64,000 nucleotides of DNA from Actinomycetota bacterium (GTDB lineage: Bacteria; Actinomycetota; Acidimicrobiia; Acidimicrobiales; Ilumatobacteraceae). Position 1 is the stretch's first letter. The number at the start of each line of letters is the position of its first letter. The notes beneath the pieces are model-generated. The model searched no databases and was not told where the DNA came from. It was given only the letters and a program-made list of their open reading frames with translations. The stretch is taken from positions 1-64,000 of the forward strand of contig JAPLAA010000055.1 in NCBI GenBank assembly GCA_026393475.1. The letters are read 5' to 3'. Shown piece by piece: positions 53,501 to 62,475 of this stretch. The translations under genes and the position numbers were made by a program.

Positions 53501-55929
53501 CCGGGGACGCCGGCGTCGAGCGCCGGGTTGGTGGCGTCGGCGGCGAGGTTGCGCACGCCGTTCGCGTTGTGGTCCTGGAACAGGCGCACGGTGATCGTGC
53601 CGCCGGCGGCGACCGGCGCCGCTTCGGTCGATCGGAACGGTGGAGCGGTCGCGACCGCGACACCGAGCAGCACGATCGCAGCCGAGAGCCGCACGCCGAT
53701 GCGTCGCGGCGGCACCATCACGTGCGGCAACTCGGGGTGGGCGCGCCGCTCGGCACGGGTGGGCGGCTTGGCGGCGAAGTGGCCGAGCGAGTGGACGACC
53801 TCGCAGTACTCGTAGAGCGCGTCGCTCGACGCGTAGTCCATCGACACGAACTCGATGCCGCTGACCAGCCCCAGCGGTGTCGTGCGCACACTGCGGACCA
53901 CGCCGGTCGCGACGATCGAGACGCGATCGCGCACGCTCGGCACGTCGAAGCAGACCTGCACCTCCTCGCCGACCTCGACGGGGTCGTCGGTGATGGCACC
54001 GGCGCCGTAGGGCGTGAGGTCGACGATCGTCGCGCCCGATCCGCCGACGGTGCCGGCGAACTCGGTCGCGATACGCGGCGACCGACGCATCTGGCGGGTG
54101 CCGTTGAGGCACCGCATCACGTCGAGCATCACCGCGATCGACCACAGCGTCACCGCCATCAGGGCGGCTCGCTCGGCCGTCGGCATCGGCGGCAGCCAGC
54201 CGGTGAAGCGATCGCTGATCGCGACCATCGGCACGACGACGGCGAGGCCGGCGAGGATGAGGGTGATCGGCCGGTTCGAGGTGAACTCGCGGAACGCGCC
54301 GTGGCGCGGCTGCATCCGTCCGGCGCCGATGACGGGGTCGCCGGCTCCGAACAGCGCCGACACCGACGAGCCCATCGTGCTGAACGACCAGCGGGCGCGG
54401 TCGCCCCAGTCGAGGCGACCGAGCGAGGCGCTGCGCAGCGCGACCGCCTGGAGCACCATCCACGGGAGCCACAGCCCGGCGAGACCGAGCAGGGAGGTGC
54501 GCAACGGGAGTTCGCCCGCGAGGAGCGCGGCGAGGAGCGCGACGACGAACAGCGCGCGGCGCATGCCCGACAGCGGGCGCACGCAGGTGGCGAGCAGGGC
54601 GATGCGGTCGCGGAACGCCAGGCCACGGCCGAGGAGCGGGCCGTCGGTCGAGCGCAGCATGCGCAGCGCTGCCGCGGTGTCACGTCGGCGTTCGAGCGAC
54701 ACGGCCGCTGCGGTGTTCGCGGCGTACACCGAGACGAGCACCGGATCGGCGGGCGCGACGACCTCGAGGCCGGCCTTGCGGAGCCGCATCGACAGCCGCA
54801 TCTCGACGGTCCGGCGGGGCCCCTTGGGGACACCGACGTGTTCGACCGCCCAGCGGCGCAGCAGCACGCCGGAGCCCTGGAGCACCGCGGCGCGTCCGGC
54901 GGCCGGGTAGAGGGCTTCGCGCTCGAAGCGCAGCAGGTGGCGGCCGCGCGAGTCGTGTTCGGCGGAGTCGGTCGACCAGCTGTCGACCGCGCCGCGGACG
55001 CCGGCGATGTGGCCGTCGTAGGCGTGGCGCACGAGGACGTCGGCCATGTTCGGCATGGGCACGTCGCCGGCGTCGAGGATCACCAGGAACGGTGTCCTGC
55101 CGACGCGCAGCGCCATCTGCAGTCCGGTCGCGTCCTCCTCCGGATCGACGTAGTACACGTCGATGCCGTGTTCGGCGGCGAGCAGGCGCACGTCCTCGCG
55201 TTCGGTGAACGTGAGGATGGTGGTGGAGGCGATGTTGTCGCCGTGGCGGAGCCCGGCGAGCGAGGCGGCGATGCGGCCGAGCGGCTCGGCCTCGACGCGC
55301 ACGATGACGTCGGCCTTCGAGGTCGCGTGGGCCTGTCCGTCGGTGTGCAAGGGCTGTCGCGCGAGCGCGACGAGCAGGACGATCACACCCAGGACGCCGA
55401 GGGCCTCGATCACGAGCACCGGCCAGCCGAGCCAACCGGGAACGCCCTGGAGGGTCGCGAGGGCGCGCCAGCCCACGTAGGCGACACCGGCCACCGCGGC
55501 CGCGAGGCTCCACCAGCGCCGTTCGGTCACCGGCTGCTCGGTCGCCTGTCTCGCGGCCATGGGCTCGCGCACGGGCCGCGGTGCCTTCGGTTCCTTCGCG
55601 AGCTTCGGTTCCTTCGCGGCCTTCGGTTCCTTCGCGGCCTTCGGTTCCTTGGCGGGTTTGGGGGCCTTCGGCGGCTTCGGTTCCTTCGCGACCTTCGGTT
55701 CCTTGGCGGGTTTGGGGGCCTTCGGCGGCTTCGGTTCCTTCGCGGCCTTCGGTTCCTTGGCGGGTTTGGGGGCCTTCGGTGCCTTCGGTTCCTTCGCGGC
55801 CTTCGGTTCCTTCCGGGCCTGGGCGCGCGACGAGAGGGGCTGCTCCGGCTCCTCGCTCGGCGGGACGGCCTCGGGTTCGTTCACGTCAGGTTCCACTCGT
55901 GTCGCTCCGTCGCTGCCCTGGCGCAGCAT
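47557..55929 (-). CDS. Giant PilZ/glycosyltransferase-like, SdrD-B repeat, LPxTG surface protein
   Basis: A 2790-residue chimera. Residues 37-127 are Lys/Pro/Ala repeats of the [10 protein letters not shown] type. Two TM helices (about 140-190) and a GT2-like domain follow; DAGDVPMPN resembles DxD, but the ED and QxxRW motifs are degraded. More TM helices precede a PilZ-like domain (RRSPR near 614-618, DLTPYG about 20 residues later). After a TM near 760 the remainder should be outside: a long region with [18 protein letters not shown] strands, eight SdrD-B-like units (G[DN]xVWxDxxxDGxxDxGEP, calcium-loop type) and three DUF11-like domains between units 5 and 6. LPVTG is at 2757-2761, then a TM and RARRPRTL. 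Possibly a c-di-GMP-responsive adhesin; no sortase gene is in the window. Confidence 0.85.
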   Translation of the reverse strand: MLRQGSDGATRVEPDVNEPEAVPPSEEPEQPLSSRAQARKEPKAAKEPKAPKAPKPAKEPKAAKEPKPPKAPKPAKEPKVAKEPKPPKAPKPAKEPKAAKEPKAAKEPKLAKEPKAPRPVREPMAARQATEQPVTERRWWSLAAAVAGVAYVGWRALATLQGVPGWLGWPVLVIEALGVLGVIVLLVALARQPLHTDGQAHATSKADVIVRVEAEPLGRIAASLAGLRHGDNIASTTILTFTEREDVRLLAAEHGIDVYYVDPEEDATGLQMALRVGRTPFLVILDAGDVPMPNMADVLVRHAYDGHIAGVRGAVDSWSTDSAEHDSRGRHLLRFEREALYPAAGRAAVLQGSGVLLRRWAVEHVGVPKGPRRTVEMRLSMRLRKAGLEVVAPADPVLVSVYAANTAAAVSLERRRDTAAALRMLRSTDGPLLGRGLAFRDRIALLATCVRPLSGMRRALFVVALLAALLAGELPLRTSLLGLAGLWLPWMVLQAVALRSASLGRLDWGDRARWSFSTMGSSVSALFGAGDPVIGAGRMQPRHGAFREFTSNRPITLILAGLAVVVPMVAISDRFTGWLPPMPTAERAALMAVTLWSIAVMLDVMRCLNGTRQMRRSPRIATEFAGTVGGSGATIVDLTPYGAGAITDDPVEVGEEVQVCFDVPSVRDRVSIVATGVVRSVRTTPLGLVSGIEFVSMDYASSDALYEYCEVVHSLGHFAAKPPTRAERRAHPELPHVMVPPRRIGVRLSAAIVLLGVAVATAPPFRSTEAAPVAAGGTITVRLFQDHNANGVRNLAADATNPALDAGVPGATVTATCLTDNGGDATTGTGDGETYASPVAAVDAGGGRYDLTNLPGSPCRIEVTALPTGFAPGPLGADNGGLVQFAAAGTQVLVGVNRPEEFCQDNPTLVTSCMTFGDPVAGSTADFGTIKAFSYGASGSLWGGPTPSETPVVLATNKEIGSVLGLEYQRTTKTLYLAAYTKVYAGFGPGGPGAIYTIDPSTGGASVWATIPNAGTLPGRATYAPNPNSVSGDWLQDGQHWDAVGTTSLGDLQLSPDGATLWVVNLADRQLYPVDTATGTVGTPVAIPLATGAAGACAAGDVRPFGLGLLNDQLLVGEVCSGPATNDLRMYVYGFDPVTTTFTSAPLFESSLVYTRGRPGNNCGPNGALGNWNPWTTRNVFDGSSSPTYCAYTQPMLADIEIDDDGSLILGLRDRFGDQAGEDVPAGSNGGGGEGVSGGDLLRACPSGATWVLESNGVCGSRTTSTTATTQGPGGKEFYSDAFATPSGAGSNHQEISLGGLAKVPGFTTVAHTVFDPTTTNGSDWRSGGIRRNSNVNGLATGFFQLFDKCDSSGIGCPSTRTKTLTFGKVNGLGDLIALCDMAPVEVGNRVWSDENGNGIQDAGEPAVPGVPVSLEIGASTYTVVTDSLGVYRFSSDGRFADALGVEFGVPQMTEGTTATITFPTSVTIGGTPRPITRRDAAGTNDAIDSDADETTGVVSITVGGAGQNDHTYDAGYASRYALGDMVWDDRNNDGVFQVGEPGIDGVTVRLYADADDNGLPDGAALASQTTSSGGYYRFTDLATGIYVVEVATPGGFRSSTGQNTSATGPYEGAATPDPDAVATDGDDNGSATDASGAIVRSKPVALGSFEPTGEPATPGHADSTEDVRANATVDFGFFRPLSIGNLVWDDADDSGTVDPGEPGLPGVTVALRQGAAVLATTTTDIDGHYLFPLLASGQYEVEVTAPVGYRSSTGRNGAGDSEPGPDVDLDIDDGDDNGTLDSGGGTSVRSATLDLTPTAEPTADADATPVGVIDPASDDDANYTVDFGLWRPVSLGNLVWSDLDDDGTYDIGEPGVPNVPVLLFAADGTTEIEIGPDGMLDTLDDAPGGTVTDANGRYRFGNLRPATYRVQVAVPSGWRTSSVADGGDANDDTDHDNNGGAAVTGNALAGHVELAVAAEPTNDGDSDASSNLSVDVGLFQPSPAMSLVKATNGCDADTPTGATGPSGGCPPGDGSTNPVVATGGAVTWTYVATNTGNVALSNAQITDDRIDQSEIDCNAGGAGNGQPFTLAVGATLTCTAAGYATGGQYANVATLSADAELVPGTTGALTPVTELSHHFGSDPGLAIKTYTLLADPGATTGGLLTVAPPTVTGTDDADLPGGADMVANHVVPDGTGVWWAYAVTNTGNVTLTDVQVVDDRRGLVCQGLTLAAGATSWCVLPGPLSLADTVAGQYGTTGTATGLDTISNPSGPTSVGPVSDPTHAFVPTPAITIKKYTNDQDADTAPTRPQIDAGAGVVWRYVVTNSGDWPLEAIAVVDDLEGAISCPVLPGSPSLLLPGQSVTCTETGIATPQFAGVDYVNLGSVTGTPVPPSTGTLPNPVDDDPSGYKPLVASIGDRVWLDADVDGVQDAPDTEPGIAGVTVRLLTPDDVVVATTTTDTAGTYVFAGLNPGTYLLEFAPPAGHMITDRDTGADDAADSDIDVATRRTVPTRLDGGENDLTWDLGVYQLASLGDRVWYDQDLDGIQDDGEAPAVGVEVRLFTGGGTSLAAATTDNDGLYRFEGLRPGDYVVQFTVPNGYTATARDIGADDAVDSDAHPLTGQSPLVQLTSGEHDPTVDAGVFQRASIGDRVWEDTDLDGVQDPGEPGVPGVVVSLYGPTGTAVDSATTDADGIYRFAGLQPGTWSVGVSNLPAGTTVTALDIGTDDAVDSDVDPVTGRAVATQLAPGESDLSWDAGIHRPATPAVPASSVPSASRLPVTGGEALQLLVFGSALVMIGLLLVRARRPRTL
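55576..55820. repeat. Low-complexity repeats encoding KEPK/KAPK units
   Basis: GGTTCCTTCGCGGCCTTC and GGTTCCTTGGCGGGTTTG blocks repeat in several orders, keeping the reading frame of the Lys/Pro/Ala tail on the minus strand. Confidence 0.8.
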
Positions 55930-55977
55930 CGATCCGGCGCGAAATGCCCCCTGATATCGTCAAGTCGGACGCGGAAG

Positions 55978-57261
55978 GTGAGCAGATTCTTGAGTTCGGT
56001 CGCGAAACACCTGCTCACGGCACTCACCGTGCTCGTCGTGCCGGCGGCGCTCGCCACCTGTGGGGCCGACGACTCCGACGAGGTCACCATCCGTCGGGTG
56101 CCCGAGCAGTACGCCACCATCCAGGACGCGGTCGACGCCGCCCGTTCCGGTGATCTGGTGCTGGTCTCGCCGGGCGAGTACCACGAAGCGGTGCGGATCG
56201 ACACCGAGGGGATCGTCCTGCGCGGCACCGATCGAAACCAGGTGGTGCTCGACGGCGAGGACCGACTGGCGAACGGCATCACCGTCACGGCCGACGGCGT
56301 CGCGATCGAGAACCTCACCGCTCGGCGGTACCAGCAGAACGGTGTGCTGTTCGACGGTGCCACCGAGCCCGACGGCTCGCGTGATCCCGAGGCGGTCTAC
56401 GGCAGCGGCACCGATGCCCTGCTCGGCTACCGGGTGAGCTGGGTGACGGCCCACAACAACGGGCTGTACGGCGTGTACTCGTTCGCGTCGCGCGGCGGTC
56501 TGATCGAGCACGTGTACGTGAGCGGGCATCCCGACTCGGGCATCTACGTCGGCCAGTGCAAGCCGTGCGACGTCGTCGTGCGCGACTCGGTGGCCGAACA
56601 CAACGCGATCGGCTACTACGGCACCAACGCGTCGGGCGGGGTGTACGTGATCGAGTCGGTGTTCGCCCACAACCGGCTGGGGATGACGCCGAACTCGCAG
56701 AAGATGGAGCTGCTGGCGCCGCAGGTGGAGACCGTGATCGCCGGCAACCTCGTGGTCGACAACGCCGACCCGGACACGCCCGAGATCGCCGACGGGTTCT
56801 TCGGTGGCGGCATCGCGATCGGTGGCGGCATCTCCAACACCGTCGTGCGCAATCGGGTGAGCGGCCACTCGGCGTTCGGGATCGGCGTCGTGCGCCTCGG
56901 CATCTTCACGCCCGAGGGCAACACGGTGGAGGGCAACGTGCTCGAGGACAACGCGCTCGATCTGCTGTACCTGCCCGATGCGACGATCGATCACTCGGGG
57001 GCGAACTGCTTCGCCGGCAACACGTTCCGCACGTCGGTGCCCGATGCGATCGAGGACCTGCTGACGTGTCCCGGTGTGCAGACCCCGGTGGGTCCCGTCA
57101 CCTGGGAGCAGCCGCCGCCACCCGAGGGCATCGACTACCGCGACGTGCCGGCGCCCGGTGAGCAGCCGACGATGCCCGATGCGGCGACGGCGCCGTGGGC
57201 GCGGGCGTCGACCACTCCCCCGGCCGTCGACCTCGCCTCGATCCGGGTGCCGCCCCGATGA
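55978..57261 (+). CDS. Parallel beta-helix lipoprotein (NosD/pectate-lyase-like repeats)
   Basis: About 427 residues. A short signal with lipobox AALATC is followed by a right-handed beta-helix: YATIQDAVDAARSGDLVLVSPGEYHEAV opens it (the usual start of this fold). Turns such as NGITVTADGVAIENLT, DSGIYVGQCKPCDVVVRDS and NTVVRNRVSGHSAFGIGVV repeat with a period of about 22 residues. The start is GTG 55978 or TTG 55990; GGAAGG precedes the TTG at good spacing. It may bind or cleave polysaccharide; I see no catalytic motif. Its stop overlaps the next ATG (ATGA). It diverges from the giant surface-protein gene. Confidence 0.8.
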   Translation: MSRFLSSVAKHLLTALTVLVVPAALATCGADDSDEVTIRRVPEQYATIQDAVDAARSGDLVLVSPGEYHEAVRIDTEGIVLRGTDRNQVVLDGEDRLANGITVTADGVAIENLTARRYQQNGVLFDGATEPDGSRDPEAVYGSGTDALLGYRVSWVTAHNNGLYGVYSFASRGGLIEHVYVSGHPDSGIYVGQCKPCDVVVRDSVAEHNAIGYYGTNASGGVYVIESVFAHNRLGMTPNSQKMELLAPQVETVIAGNLVVDNADPDTPEIADGFFGGGIAIGGGISNTVVRNRVSGHSAFGIGVVRLGIFTPEGNTVEGNVLEDNALDLLYLPDATIDHSGANCFAGNTFRTSVPDAIEDLLTCPGVQTPVGPVTWEQPPPPEGIDYRDVPAPGEQPTMPDAATAPWARASTTPPAVDLASIRVPPR

Positions 57262-58031
57262 GGCGGCGACCCCGGTCGTCGGTCGCTGCGAGCATCGGCC
57301 GCGTGTCGATCGCGCTCGCCGTCGCCGCCGTCGCCGCCGTCGGATGCGGTGGGGACGACGAGCCGTCGAGCACCGAGCGCCCGCTCAGCTCCGACGAGTC
57401 GGCGATGCTCGCCAATGCGTTGTTCGACAACGTGGAGCGGGGCGGGGCGAGCTTCTCGCTGGCCGTGCAGGTGGGCGACGGGGCCACGATCAATCTGCAG
57501 GGCGAGGTCGACTGGCGCGAGCACCGCGGCTACGCGCAGGTGAGCGCCCGCAACGTCGAGCAGGGCGTGCGCGAGGTGTTCTGGTCCGACGACGCGGTGC
57601 TCGAAGCGAGGGACGACCTCGCGCCGCTCCTCGAGCAGGCGGGCCTGCCGCCGGCGCCCTGGGTGGTGCGCGACCCCGATCCGGTCGGCCGCCAACTCGA
57701 CCAGGCGCTCGCGCTGGTGACCGCGCTCGCGGCCGAGCAGCGCGACAACCCGTTGCTGATCGAGCAGGAGCCCGGGTCGGCGTTCGTGCGCACCGACACG
57801 TTGCGCGACGTGCCGGTGGTGGTGCTGCGCTACGGCGAGCGTGCCGTCTACTGGTTGGCGGCCGACGACGGGCGGTTGCTGCGGTTCGAGAGCGACAACG
57901 AGACCAACACGCGGCCCGTGGTGTTCGACGTGTTGGCGTTCTCGGACGTCACGATCGACGGACCGCCGGTCGACCAGATCGTCGACGTCGCCGACCTCGG
58001 CGATCTCTACGCCGCCGCCCTCGCCACCTGA
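57258..58031 (+). CDS. Lipoprotein of unknown function
   Basis: A 257-residue lipoprotein: an Arg-rich N-terminus, a hydrophobic segment and lipobox AAVGC followed by GGDDEPSS. The mature domain has alternating strands (ASFSLAVQVGDGATINLQGEVDW, VVVLRYGERAVYWLAADDGRLLRF) that recall LppX/LprG-like lipid-binding folds, but this is only a resemblance. Co-translated with the beta-helix lipoprotein through a four-base overlap, so the two probably work together at the cell surface. Confidence 0.75.
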   Translation: MRRRPRSSVAASIGRVSIALAVAAVAAVGCGGDDEPSSTERPLSSDESAMLANALFDNVERGGASFSLAVQVGDGATINLQGEVDWREHRGYAQVSARNVEQGVREVFWSDDAVLEARDDLAPLLEQAGLPPAPWVVRDPDPVGRQLDQALALVTALAAEQRDNPLLIEQEPGSAFVRTDTLRDVPVVVLRYGERAVYWLAADDGRLLRFESDNETNTRPVVFDVLAFSDVTIDGPPVDQIVDVADLGDLYAAALAT

Positions 58032-58036
58032 CAGCG

Positions 58037-58160
58037 CATCCGAGTGCCAGCCGCCCACCCGAGTGTCAGGCACACATGCGAGTGGTGGGAGTACCCCCGG
58101 GTGGACCGGTGGCAGTCGGATGGCCCGGCGTCACTCGGCCGGGCAGCTGGCACTCGGATG
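58037..58160. repeat. 15-bp inverted repeat with internal palindromic copies
   Basis: CATCCGAGTGCCAGC (58037-58051) and GCTGGCACTCGGATG (58146-58160) are perfect inverted copies 94 nt apart. Between them lie degenerate copies (CCGAGTGTCAGGC, GGCAGTCGGATGG, GTCACTCGG). It fills the 191-base gap after the lipoprotein gene; a REP-like element or a complex terminator. No gene is seen here. Confidence 0.65.
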
Positions 58161-58222
58161 GTCCGGCGACCGTGCCGCCCGGCCCGTGTGGGCGCTCGCT
58201 CGGACGGGTACGGTCGTTTGCC

Positions 58223-58903
58223 GTGTCCATCCACCCGAGCGCCCCGGGCGTGCCCGAGCCGACCCAGGGTGGGGATGGGGACGACGCCGGCCGGCCGCCG
58301 ATGACCACCGGCATCAGGTTGGCCCGGCTGTTCGCCTCGTGGGCCGCGGTGGGCATCGGCATCCCGATGATCCTGCGCGCCGAGCTCGGCGCATCACCGT
58401 TCGACGTGTTGAACACCGGGCTCAGCGAGGTGTCAGGTTGGTCGTTCGGCATCTGCTTCGTCGTCAACTCGATCGTGTTCTTCGCCGCCGGTCGGGCGAT
58501 GGGTGCACGGCTCGGCTGGGCGTGCATCGCCGGCACGTTGGTGATCGGGCCGCTCGTCAACCTCGTGCTCGACCTGATCCCCGAGCAGGAGGCGCTGGCG
58601 GCGCGCATCCCGCTGTTCGTCGGCGGGCTGCTCGTGATCGCGGTCGCCATCTGTCTCGTCATCCCCACCGAGCTCGGGCCGGGACCCACCGAGGTGCTGA
58701 TGCTCGGCCTGGTCGCCCGCGGCATGGACGTCGTGCCCGCCCGCTGGATCAGCGACGGGCTACCGGTGGTGATCGGCGCAGTGATCGGTGGCGCGTTCGG
58801 CGTGGGCACCGTGGCGTGGGTGCTCGTGATGGCGCCGATGGTGAAGTACGGCCTGCGCCGCATGCACTACGTGCCGCCCCGCCTCGTGGTCGTCGACATC
58901 TGA
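58223..58903 (+). CDS. YczE/YitT-like integral membrane protein
   Basis: A 226-residue membrane protein with five to six helices. The sequence GIGIPMILRAELGASPFDVLNTGLSEVSGWSFGICF and the later TELGPGPTEVLMLGLVARG are characteristic of the YczE/YyaS/YitT family. Relatives are membrane proteins of poorly known role; B. subtilis YczE affects surfactin synthesis. GTG 58223 is supported by TACGGT at 58209-58214 (leaderless pattern); ATG 58301 is the alternative. The C-terminus is basic and cytoplasmic (KYGLRRMHY). Confidence 0.8.
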   Translation: MSIHPSAPGVPEPTQGGDGDDAGRPPMTTGIRLARLFASWAAVGIGIPMILRAELGASPFDVLNTGLSEVSGWSFGICFVVNSIVFFAAGRAMGARLGWACIAGTLVIGPLVNLVLDLIPEQEALAARIPLFVGGLLVIAVAICLVIPTELGPGPTEVLMLGLVARGMDVVPARWISDGLPVVIGAVIGGAFGVGTVAWVLVMAPMVKYGLRRMHYVPPRLVVVDI

Positions 58904-58925
58904 GTCCGCCCCCCGGACGTCACGG

Positions 58926-59192
58926 TCAGGTCGCGGCGGCGGCCTTCTTGATCGCGATGCGGCGCAGGGGCGGCAGCGTGGGCGGCGGCTGCTTGCGTGG
59001 CGGCAGTTCGGCCAGCAGCTGTGTGGTCGCCTCGGTGATCACCGCGACGGCGCGTTCGAACGCGTCGGCGGTGGCGGCCGAGGTGCTCTGCACCCCGCTC
59101 ACCTTGCGGACGTACTGACGGGCAGCGGCCTCGATCTCCTCCGGCGTCGCCCCCGGATCGAGTCCGCGCAGCGTGGTGATGTTGCGGCACAT
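58926..59192 (-). CDS. DUF2277-family protein
   Basis: An 88-residue protein matching DUF2277 along its length: MCRNITTLRGLDPGATPEEI, then AARQYVRKVSGVQSTSAA and FERAVAVITEATTQLL. The conserved Cys2/Arg3 start and the VRKVSG motif are diagnostic. The tail (Pro-rich, then RRIAIKKAAAAT) extends beyond the usual domain. TACGAT at 59200-59205 lies 7 nt before the ATG. Function unknown for the whole family. Confidence 0.9.
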   Translation of the reverse strand: MCRNITTLRGLDPGATPEEIEAAARQYVRKVSGVQSTSAATADAFERAVAVITEATTQLLAELPPRKQPPPTLPPLRRIAIKKAAAAT

Positions 59193-59224
59193 GCGACCGA
59201 TCGTACGGTCCCGAGCCGCACGCC

Positions 59225-59746
59225 TCAGTCGGTGGAGAGGGCGATGTCGACCATGAGCTCGTTGGCGAGCTCCTCGAGCACCTCGCGCAGGTCGGCGATG
59301 GCGACGCTCGACGGGGCGAGCAGGGTGGCGCGGGCCTCGAACAACAGACCGCCGGACATCGGTGCCTCGCGGGTCGCGGTCTGCAACTCCTCGATGCTGA
59401 CGCCGAGTGTGGCGAGGGCGCGTGAGATGTCGTGCACGATGCCGGGTCGATCGGCGCCGACCAGCTCGAGCGAGAGCCGGGTCGCACCCTCGGTCTCGTC
59501 GGTGGCGTGGCTGCGTTCGGCCGTGATGTCGAGCAGTCCGTCGGCCCGCAGCGGCTGCAGGTCGCGGATCAGGTCGTCGGCCCGGTCGTCGGGGACGGCG
59601 ACGAGGACGATGCCGGCGAACTTGCCGGCGAGGCGTGCCATCTGGCTCCGCTCCCAGCTGCCGCCGTTGGCTGCGATCACGCCCGAGAGCGCAGAGACCA
59701 GACCGGATCGATCGTCACCGATCACCGTGAGCACGAGCGTCGCCAT
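59225..59746 (-). CDS. Double ACT-domain protein (GcvR-like)
   Basis: A 173-residue protein of two ACT domains: LVLTVIGDDRSGLVSALSGVIAANGG at residues 4-29 and LSLELVGADRPGIVHDISRALATLGVSIEEL in the second half. The D-R-x-G-[LI]-V motif in each is typical of small-ligand (amino acid) binding. This layout matches the glycine-cleavage regulator GcvR and related proteins. The TAGCGT hexamer at 59753-59758 is 6 nt from the ATG. A regulator of amino-acid metabolism is likely; the ligand is unknown. Confidence 0.87.
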   Translation of the reverse strand: MATLVLTVIGDDRSGLVSALSGVIAANGGSWERSQMARLAGKFAGIVLVAVPDDRADDLIRDLQPLRADGLLDITAERSHATDETEGATRLSLELVGADRPGIVHDISRALATLGVSIEELQTATREAPMSGGLLFEARATLLAPSSVAIADLREVLEELANELMVDIALSTD

Positions 59747-59821
59747 GACCCGACGCTACGCCCGAACGTTCCGGTCGCGAAACCTCCCGCCCGGCAGGAC
59801 GATGCGCGACCAGAACGCGGC

Positions 59822-61789
59822 TCAGGCGGGGGCGACGTCGACGAACGTGTCGTTGAAGCAGGCGCCGTTCACGAGCGGATCGCCGGTGGCGGGCGTGAGC
59901 GCGTTGACGCCCCAGCCGTCGCCGTGGTGGCGGAGCCACACGCCCTTGCTCATCACGGCGACGCCGGGACGGGTGTCGTCGTGCACGTCGAGGGGCACCA
60001 CGATCGAGCCGAGGTCGTTGAACACCCGCACCTGCTGACCGGCGACGAGCCCGCGGGCCGCGGCGTCGTCGGGGTGCAGCAGCACCGCCGGCGACGGGCT
60101 CTGGAACTCGCCGAACATCGAGTTGACGAGCTTCGACGACGCCGGGCTGATGAGCGTGAGCGGGTGCGTCGCCGCGACGGGTTCGTACCGAGGCAGCCCG
60201 TGCACCGGATCGACGAGCACGGCGCGTCCGTCGAAGGGCACGGTGTCGACGAACTGGCGTCGGGCCTCGTCGACCACACGGGGGCCGGGGTCGTCGATGA
60301 CGACGTCGATGGTCGGCGGGTCCCAGTCGAAGCCGAGCGCTCGTGCGAGCGCGAGGCCGACCTCGTCGTTCGAGCGGCTCTCGCCGACCCGGTCGATGAC
60401 CGGGCGGACGGGCTGCACCGAGTACGTGCCGTATCCCGACGTGACGTCGGCGATCTCGAACGCGGTGGTCGCGGGGAACACGACGTCGGCGTAGCGGGTG
60501 GTGTCGGTGAGCACCTGTTCGTGGACCACGGTGAACACGTCGTCGCGCGCGAACGCGGCGACGACGGCCTGCTGGTCGGGGCACATCACCACCGGGTTCG
60601 CCCCCTGCACGAACAGCACGCGACACGGGTCGTCGGAGCCCGGCGCCATCCACTGCCCCACCTGGTGCAGCGGCACCGTCCGGCGGTCGAGTCGCTCGAA
60701 CGTCGGCCAGCGGCGCTTCGCCCGGATCTCGGACGTGCCGGTGGAGCCGATCACGCCGCTGCCCTGTTGTCCGAAGTGGCCACCGAGCACCGGCAGGGCG
60801 AGGATCGCCCGGCACGCCGCGCCACCGTTGGCGTTGCGTTCCTGGCCCCAGCCGAGTCGCAGCATCGACGGACGGGTGGTGCCCCACCACTGGGCGAGCG
60901 TGGTGATGTCGTCCTCGGCGAGGCCGGTCACCTCTGCGGCGCTGGCGAGCGTCCACGCCGCGCTGTGTGCGAGGAACTCGTCGGCGCCGGTCGAGTGGCC
61001 GTCGAAGAACGTTCGGTCGAGGTGGCCGTGCAGCTGCCACTGGTTCGCGATCGCGTACGCGAGGACCGTGTCGGTGCCGGGTCGGATCGCGAGGTGGAGG
61101 TCGGCGCGCTTGGCCATCGCGGTGCGGCGGGGGTCGATCACGACCACCTTCGCCCCGCGCGCCACGGCCTGCTGCACGAGCGGCGGGAAGTGGGTGTTCG
61201 ACACGGTCGGGTTGGCACCCCAGATGACGACGAGCTGTGCGTTCACGACGTCGAGCGGGTCGGCCGAGGCCATGTCGCCGTACACGTGATCCCACGCGGC
61301 GCCCACCGTGTGGGCGCAGATGGTGTGCTCGACGATGGTGGCGCCGAGCGCGGCGAACAGCGCTTCGCTCATGCTGTTGCGCTCGACGGCGCCGGCGGAC
61401 GAGTTGTAGGTGAACGCCACGACCGAATCGGCCCCGGCGGCGTCGACGGCACCGCGGATGCGACCCGCCACCAGCTCGATCGCCTCGTCCCAGGTGGCCT
61501 CGCGGAACGCTCCGGCGCCCTTCGACCCGGTGCGGATCAGCGGGGTCATGACCCGCTCGGGTGCGTACACGCGGCGGGCGTGCTGCTTCACCTTGGCGCA
61601 GATCCAGCCGTCGGTGAGTGCGTTGCTGGGTGCCGCGTCGATGTCGGTGATGCGCCCGCGACCGGTCGCGTCGCGCGTGATCGTGACGGCGAGCGAACAG
61701 GCGTCGGGGCAGTCGAGCGTGCACGTCGTGTGGTGCACTTCGATCGCGTCGGCGAGCTGCGGGTCGATGCCGGGGTCGAGCTGCGTCAT
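59822..61789 (-). CDS. Molybdopterin-dependent oxidoreductase (DMSO-reductase family)
   Basis: A 655-residue catalytic subunit. The [4Fe-4S] ligands are C23, C27, C31 and C64 (CTLDCPDAC and GWICAKV). Molybdopterin-binding landmarks include LVVIWGANPTVSNTH, VVVIDPRRTAMAKRAD, LFVQGANPVVMCPDQ, the FPATTAFEI segment and the C-terminal MopB_CT barrel (GQQVRVFNDLGSIVVPL). NSSAG and SGVIG lie in the regions that shape the active site. No electron-transfer or membrane subunit is adjacent, so it may be a soluble formate-dehydrogenase- or assimilatory-type enzyme. The specific reaction is not determinable. Confidence 0.9.
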   Translation of the reverse strand: MTQLDPGIDPQLADAIEVHHTTCTLDCPDACSLAVTITRDATGRGRITDIDAAPSNALTDGWICAKVKQHARRVYAPERVMTPLIRTGSKGAGAFREATWDEAIELVAGRIRGAVDAAGADSVVAFTYNSSAGAVERNSMSEALFAALGATIVEHTICAHTVGAAWDHVYGDMASADPLDVVNAQLVVIWGANPTVSNTHFPPLVQQAVARGAKVVVIDPRRTAMAKRADLHLAIRPGTDTVLAYAIANQWQLHGHLDRTFFDGHSTGADEFLAHSAAWTLASAAEVTGLAEDDITTLAQWWGTTRPSMLRLGWGQERNANGGAACRAILALPVLGGHFGQQGSGVIGSTGTSEIRAKRRWPTFERLDRRTVPLHQVGQWMAPGSDDPCRVLFVQGANPVVMCPDQQAVVAAFARDDVFTVVHEQVLTDTTRYADVVFPATTAFEIADVTSGYGTYSVQPVRPVIDRVGESRSNDEVGLALARALGFDWDPPTIDVVIDDPGPRVVDEARRQFVDTVPFDGRAVLVDPVHGLPRYEPVAATHPLTLISPASSKLVNSMFGEFQSPSPAVLLHPDDAAARGLVAGQQVRVFNDLGSIVVPLDVHDDTRPGVAVMSKGVWLRHHGDGWGVNALTPATGDPLVNGACFNDTFVDVAPA

Positions 61790-61942
61790 GGCGCCAGTCT
61801 CCCCGATCGCCGCGACGCCGTACAGCGGCTTCGCCAGCGATGGCACGATCCGAGGGGGTGTCGTCACCACCACGACCGGACGCCGTTCGCCCATTCCGCT
61901 CCGCGCGAGAGGCGTTCCCGGCCGCGCTACGTTCCACCCCCG

Positions 61943-62458
61943 ATGCCGTACTTCGTCAATCTCGAGCACCTCCAGGTGATCGTCCGAGCCCCTGGCGCCA
62001 CCGTGAGCGACGGCGAGGTGGAGTTGTTCCAGCCGATCGCCCAGCAGGCAGGCCTCCGCACCGGTCAGCTGCTGACCGCCGAGCAACTCGAGGCGCTCCA
62101 GCGGCGCTCGATCGCCGACTACCGAGCTGCCGGCGGCGACGTGCCGACGACGCCGACGCCGCCGGTGACCGCCCCTGCGACACCCCGGTCACGCCGTTCG
62201 GCGAGGGAACACGCGCACCAGGTCGCTTCCATCGTCGAGGCGCTCGCGTGGGCGCTGATGGTGCTCGGCATCGTGGTGGGGCTCATCGTGATGCTGCAGG
62301 TGCGCGACGTGTTCGACGAGTTCGGACTCAGCCAGGAACGCCCGTACTTCGGCGATGGACTGATGCTCGTGGTGGGTTCGGTGTTCAACTGCCTGCTCGT
62401 GGTGATGGTGGCCGCGTACATCCAGTTCCGCACGGAGCCCACGCCGACCGACGGCTGA
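61943..62458 (+). CDS. Small membrane protein of unknown function
   Basis: A 171-residue protein. The N-terminal soluble part (MPYFVNLEHLQVIVRAPGA) is followed by EQLEALQRRSIADYRAAGGD, a Pro/Thr linker and two TM helices (about 95-120 and 137-160). A short C-terminal tail ends TEPTPTDG. I recognise no family. TACGTT at 61928-61933 lies 9 nt before the ATG, a marginal leaderless signal. It stands alone between divergent and convergent genes. Confidence 0.7.
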   Translation: MPYFVNLEHLQVIVRAPGATVSDGEVELFQPIAQQAGLRTGQLLTAEQLEALQRRSIADYRAAGGDVPTTPTPPVTAPATPRSRRSAREHAHQVASIVEALAWALMVLGIVVGLIVMLQVRDVFDEFGLSQERPYFGDGLMLVVGSVFNCLLVVMVAAYIQFRTEPTPTDG

Positions 62459-62475
62459 CCGGGGGCCAGCGGACG

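Noticed and set aside
52591..55977. N-terminal 1100 codons of the frame that ends with the beta-helix protein
   Set aside because: They lie antisense to the glycosyltransferase/PilZ part of the giant gene; the real protein starts near 55978 with a signal peptide.
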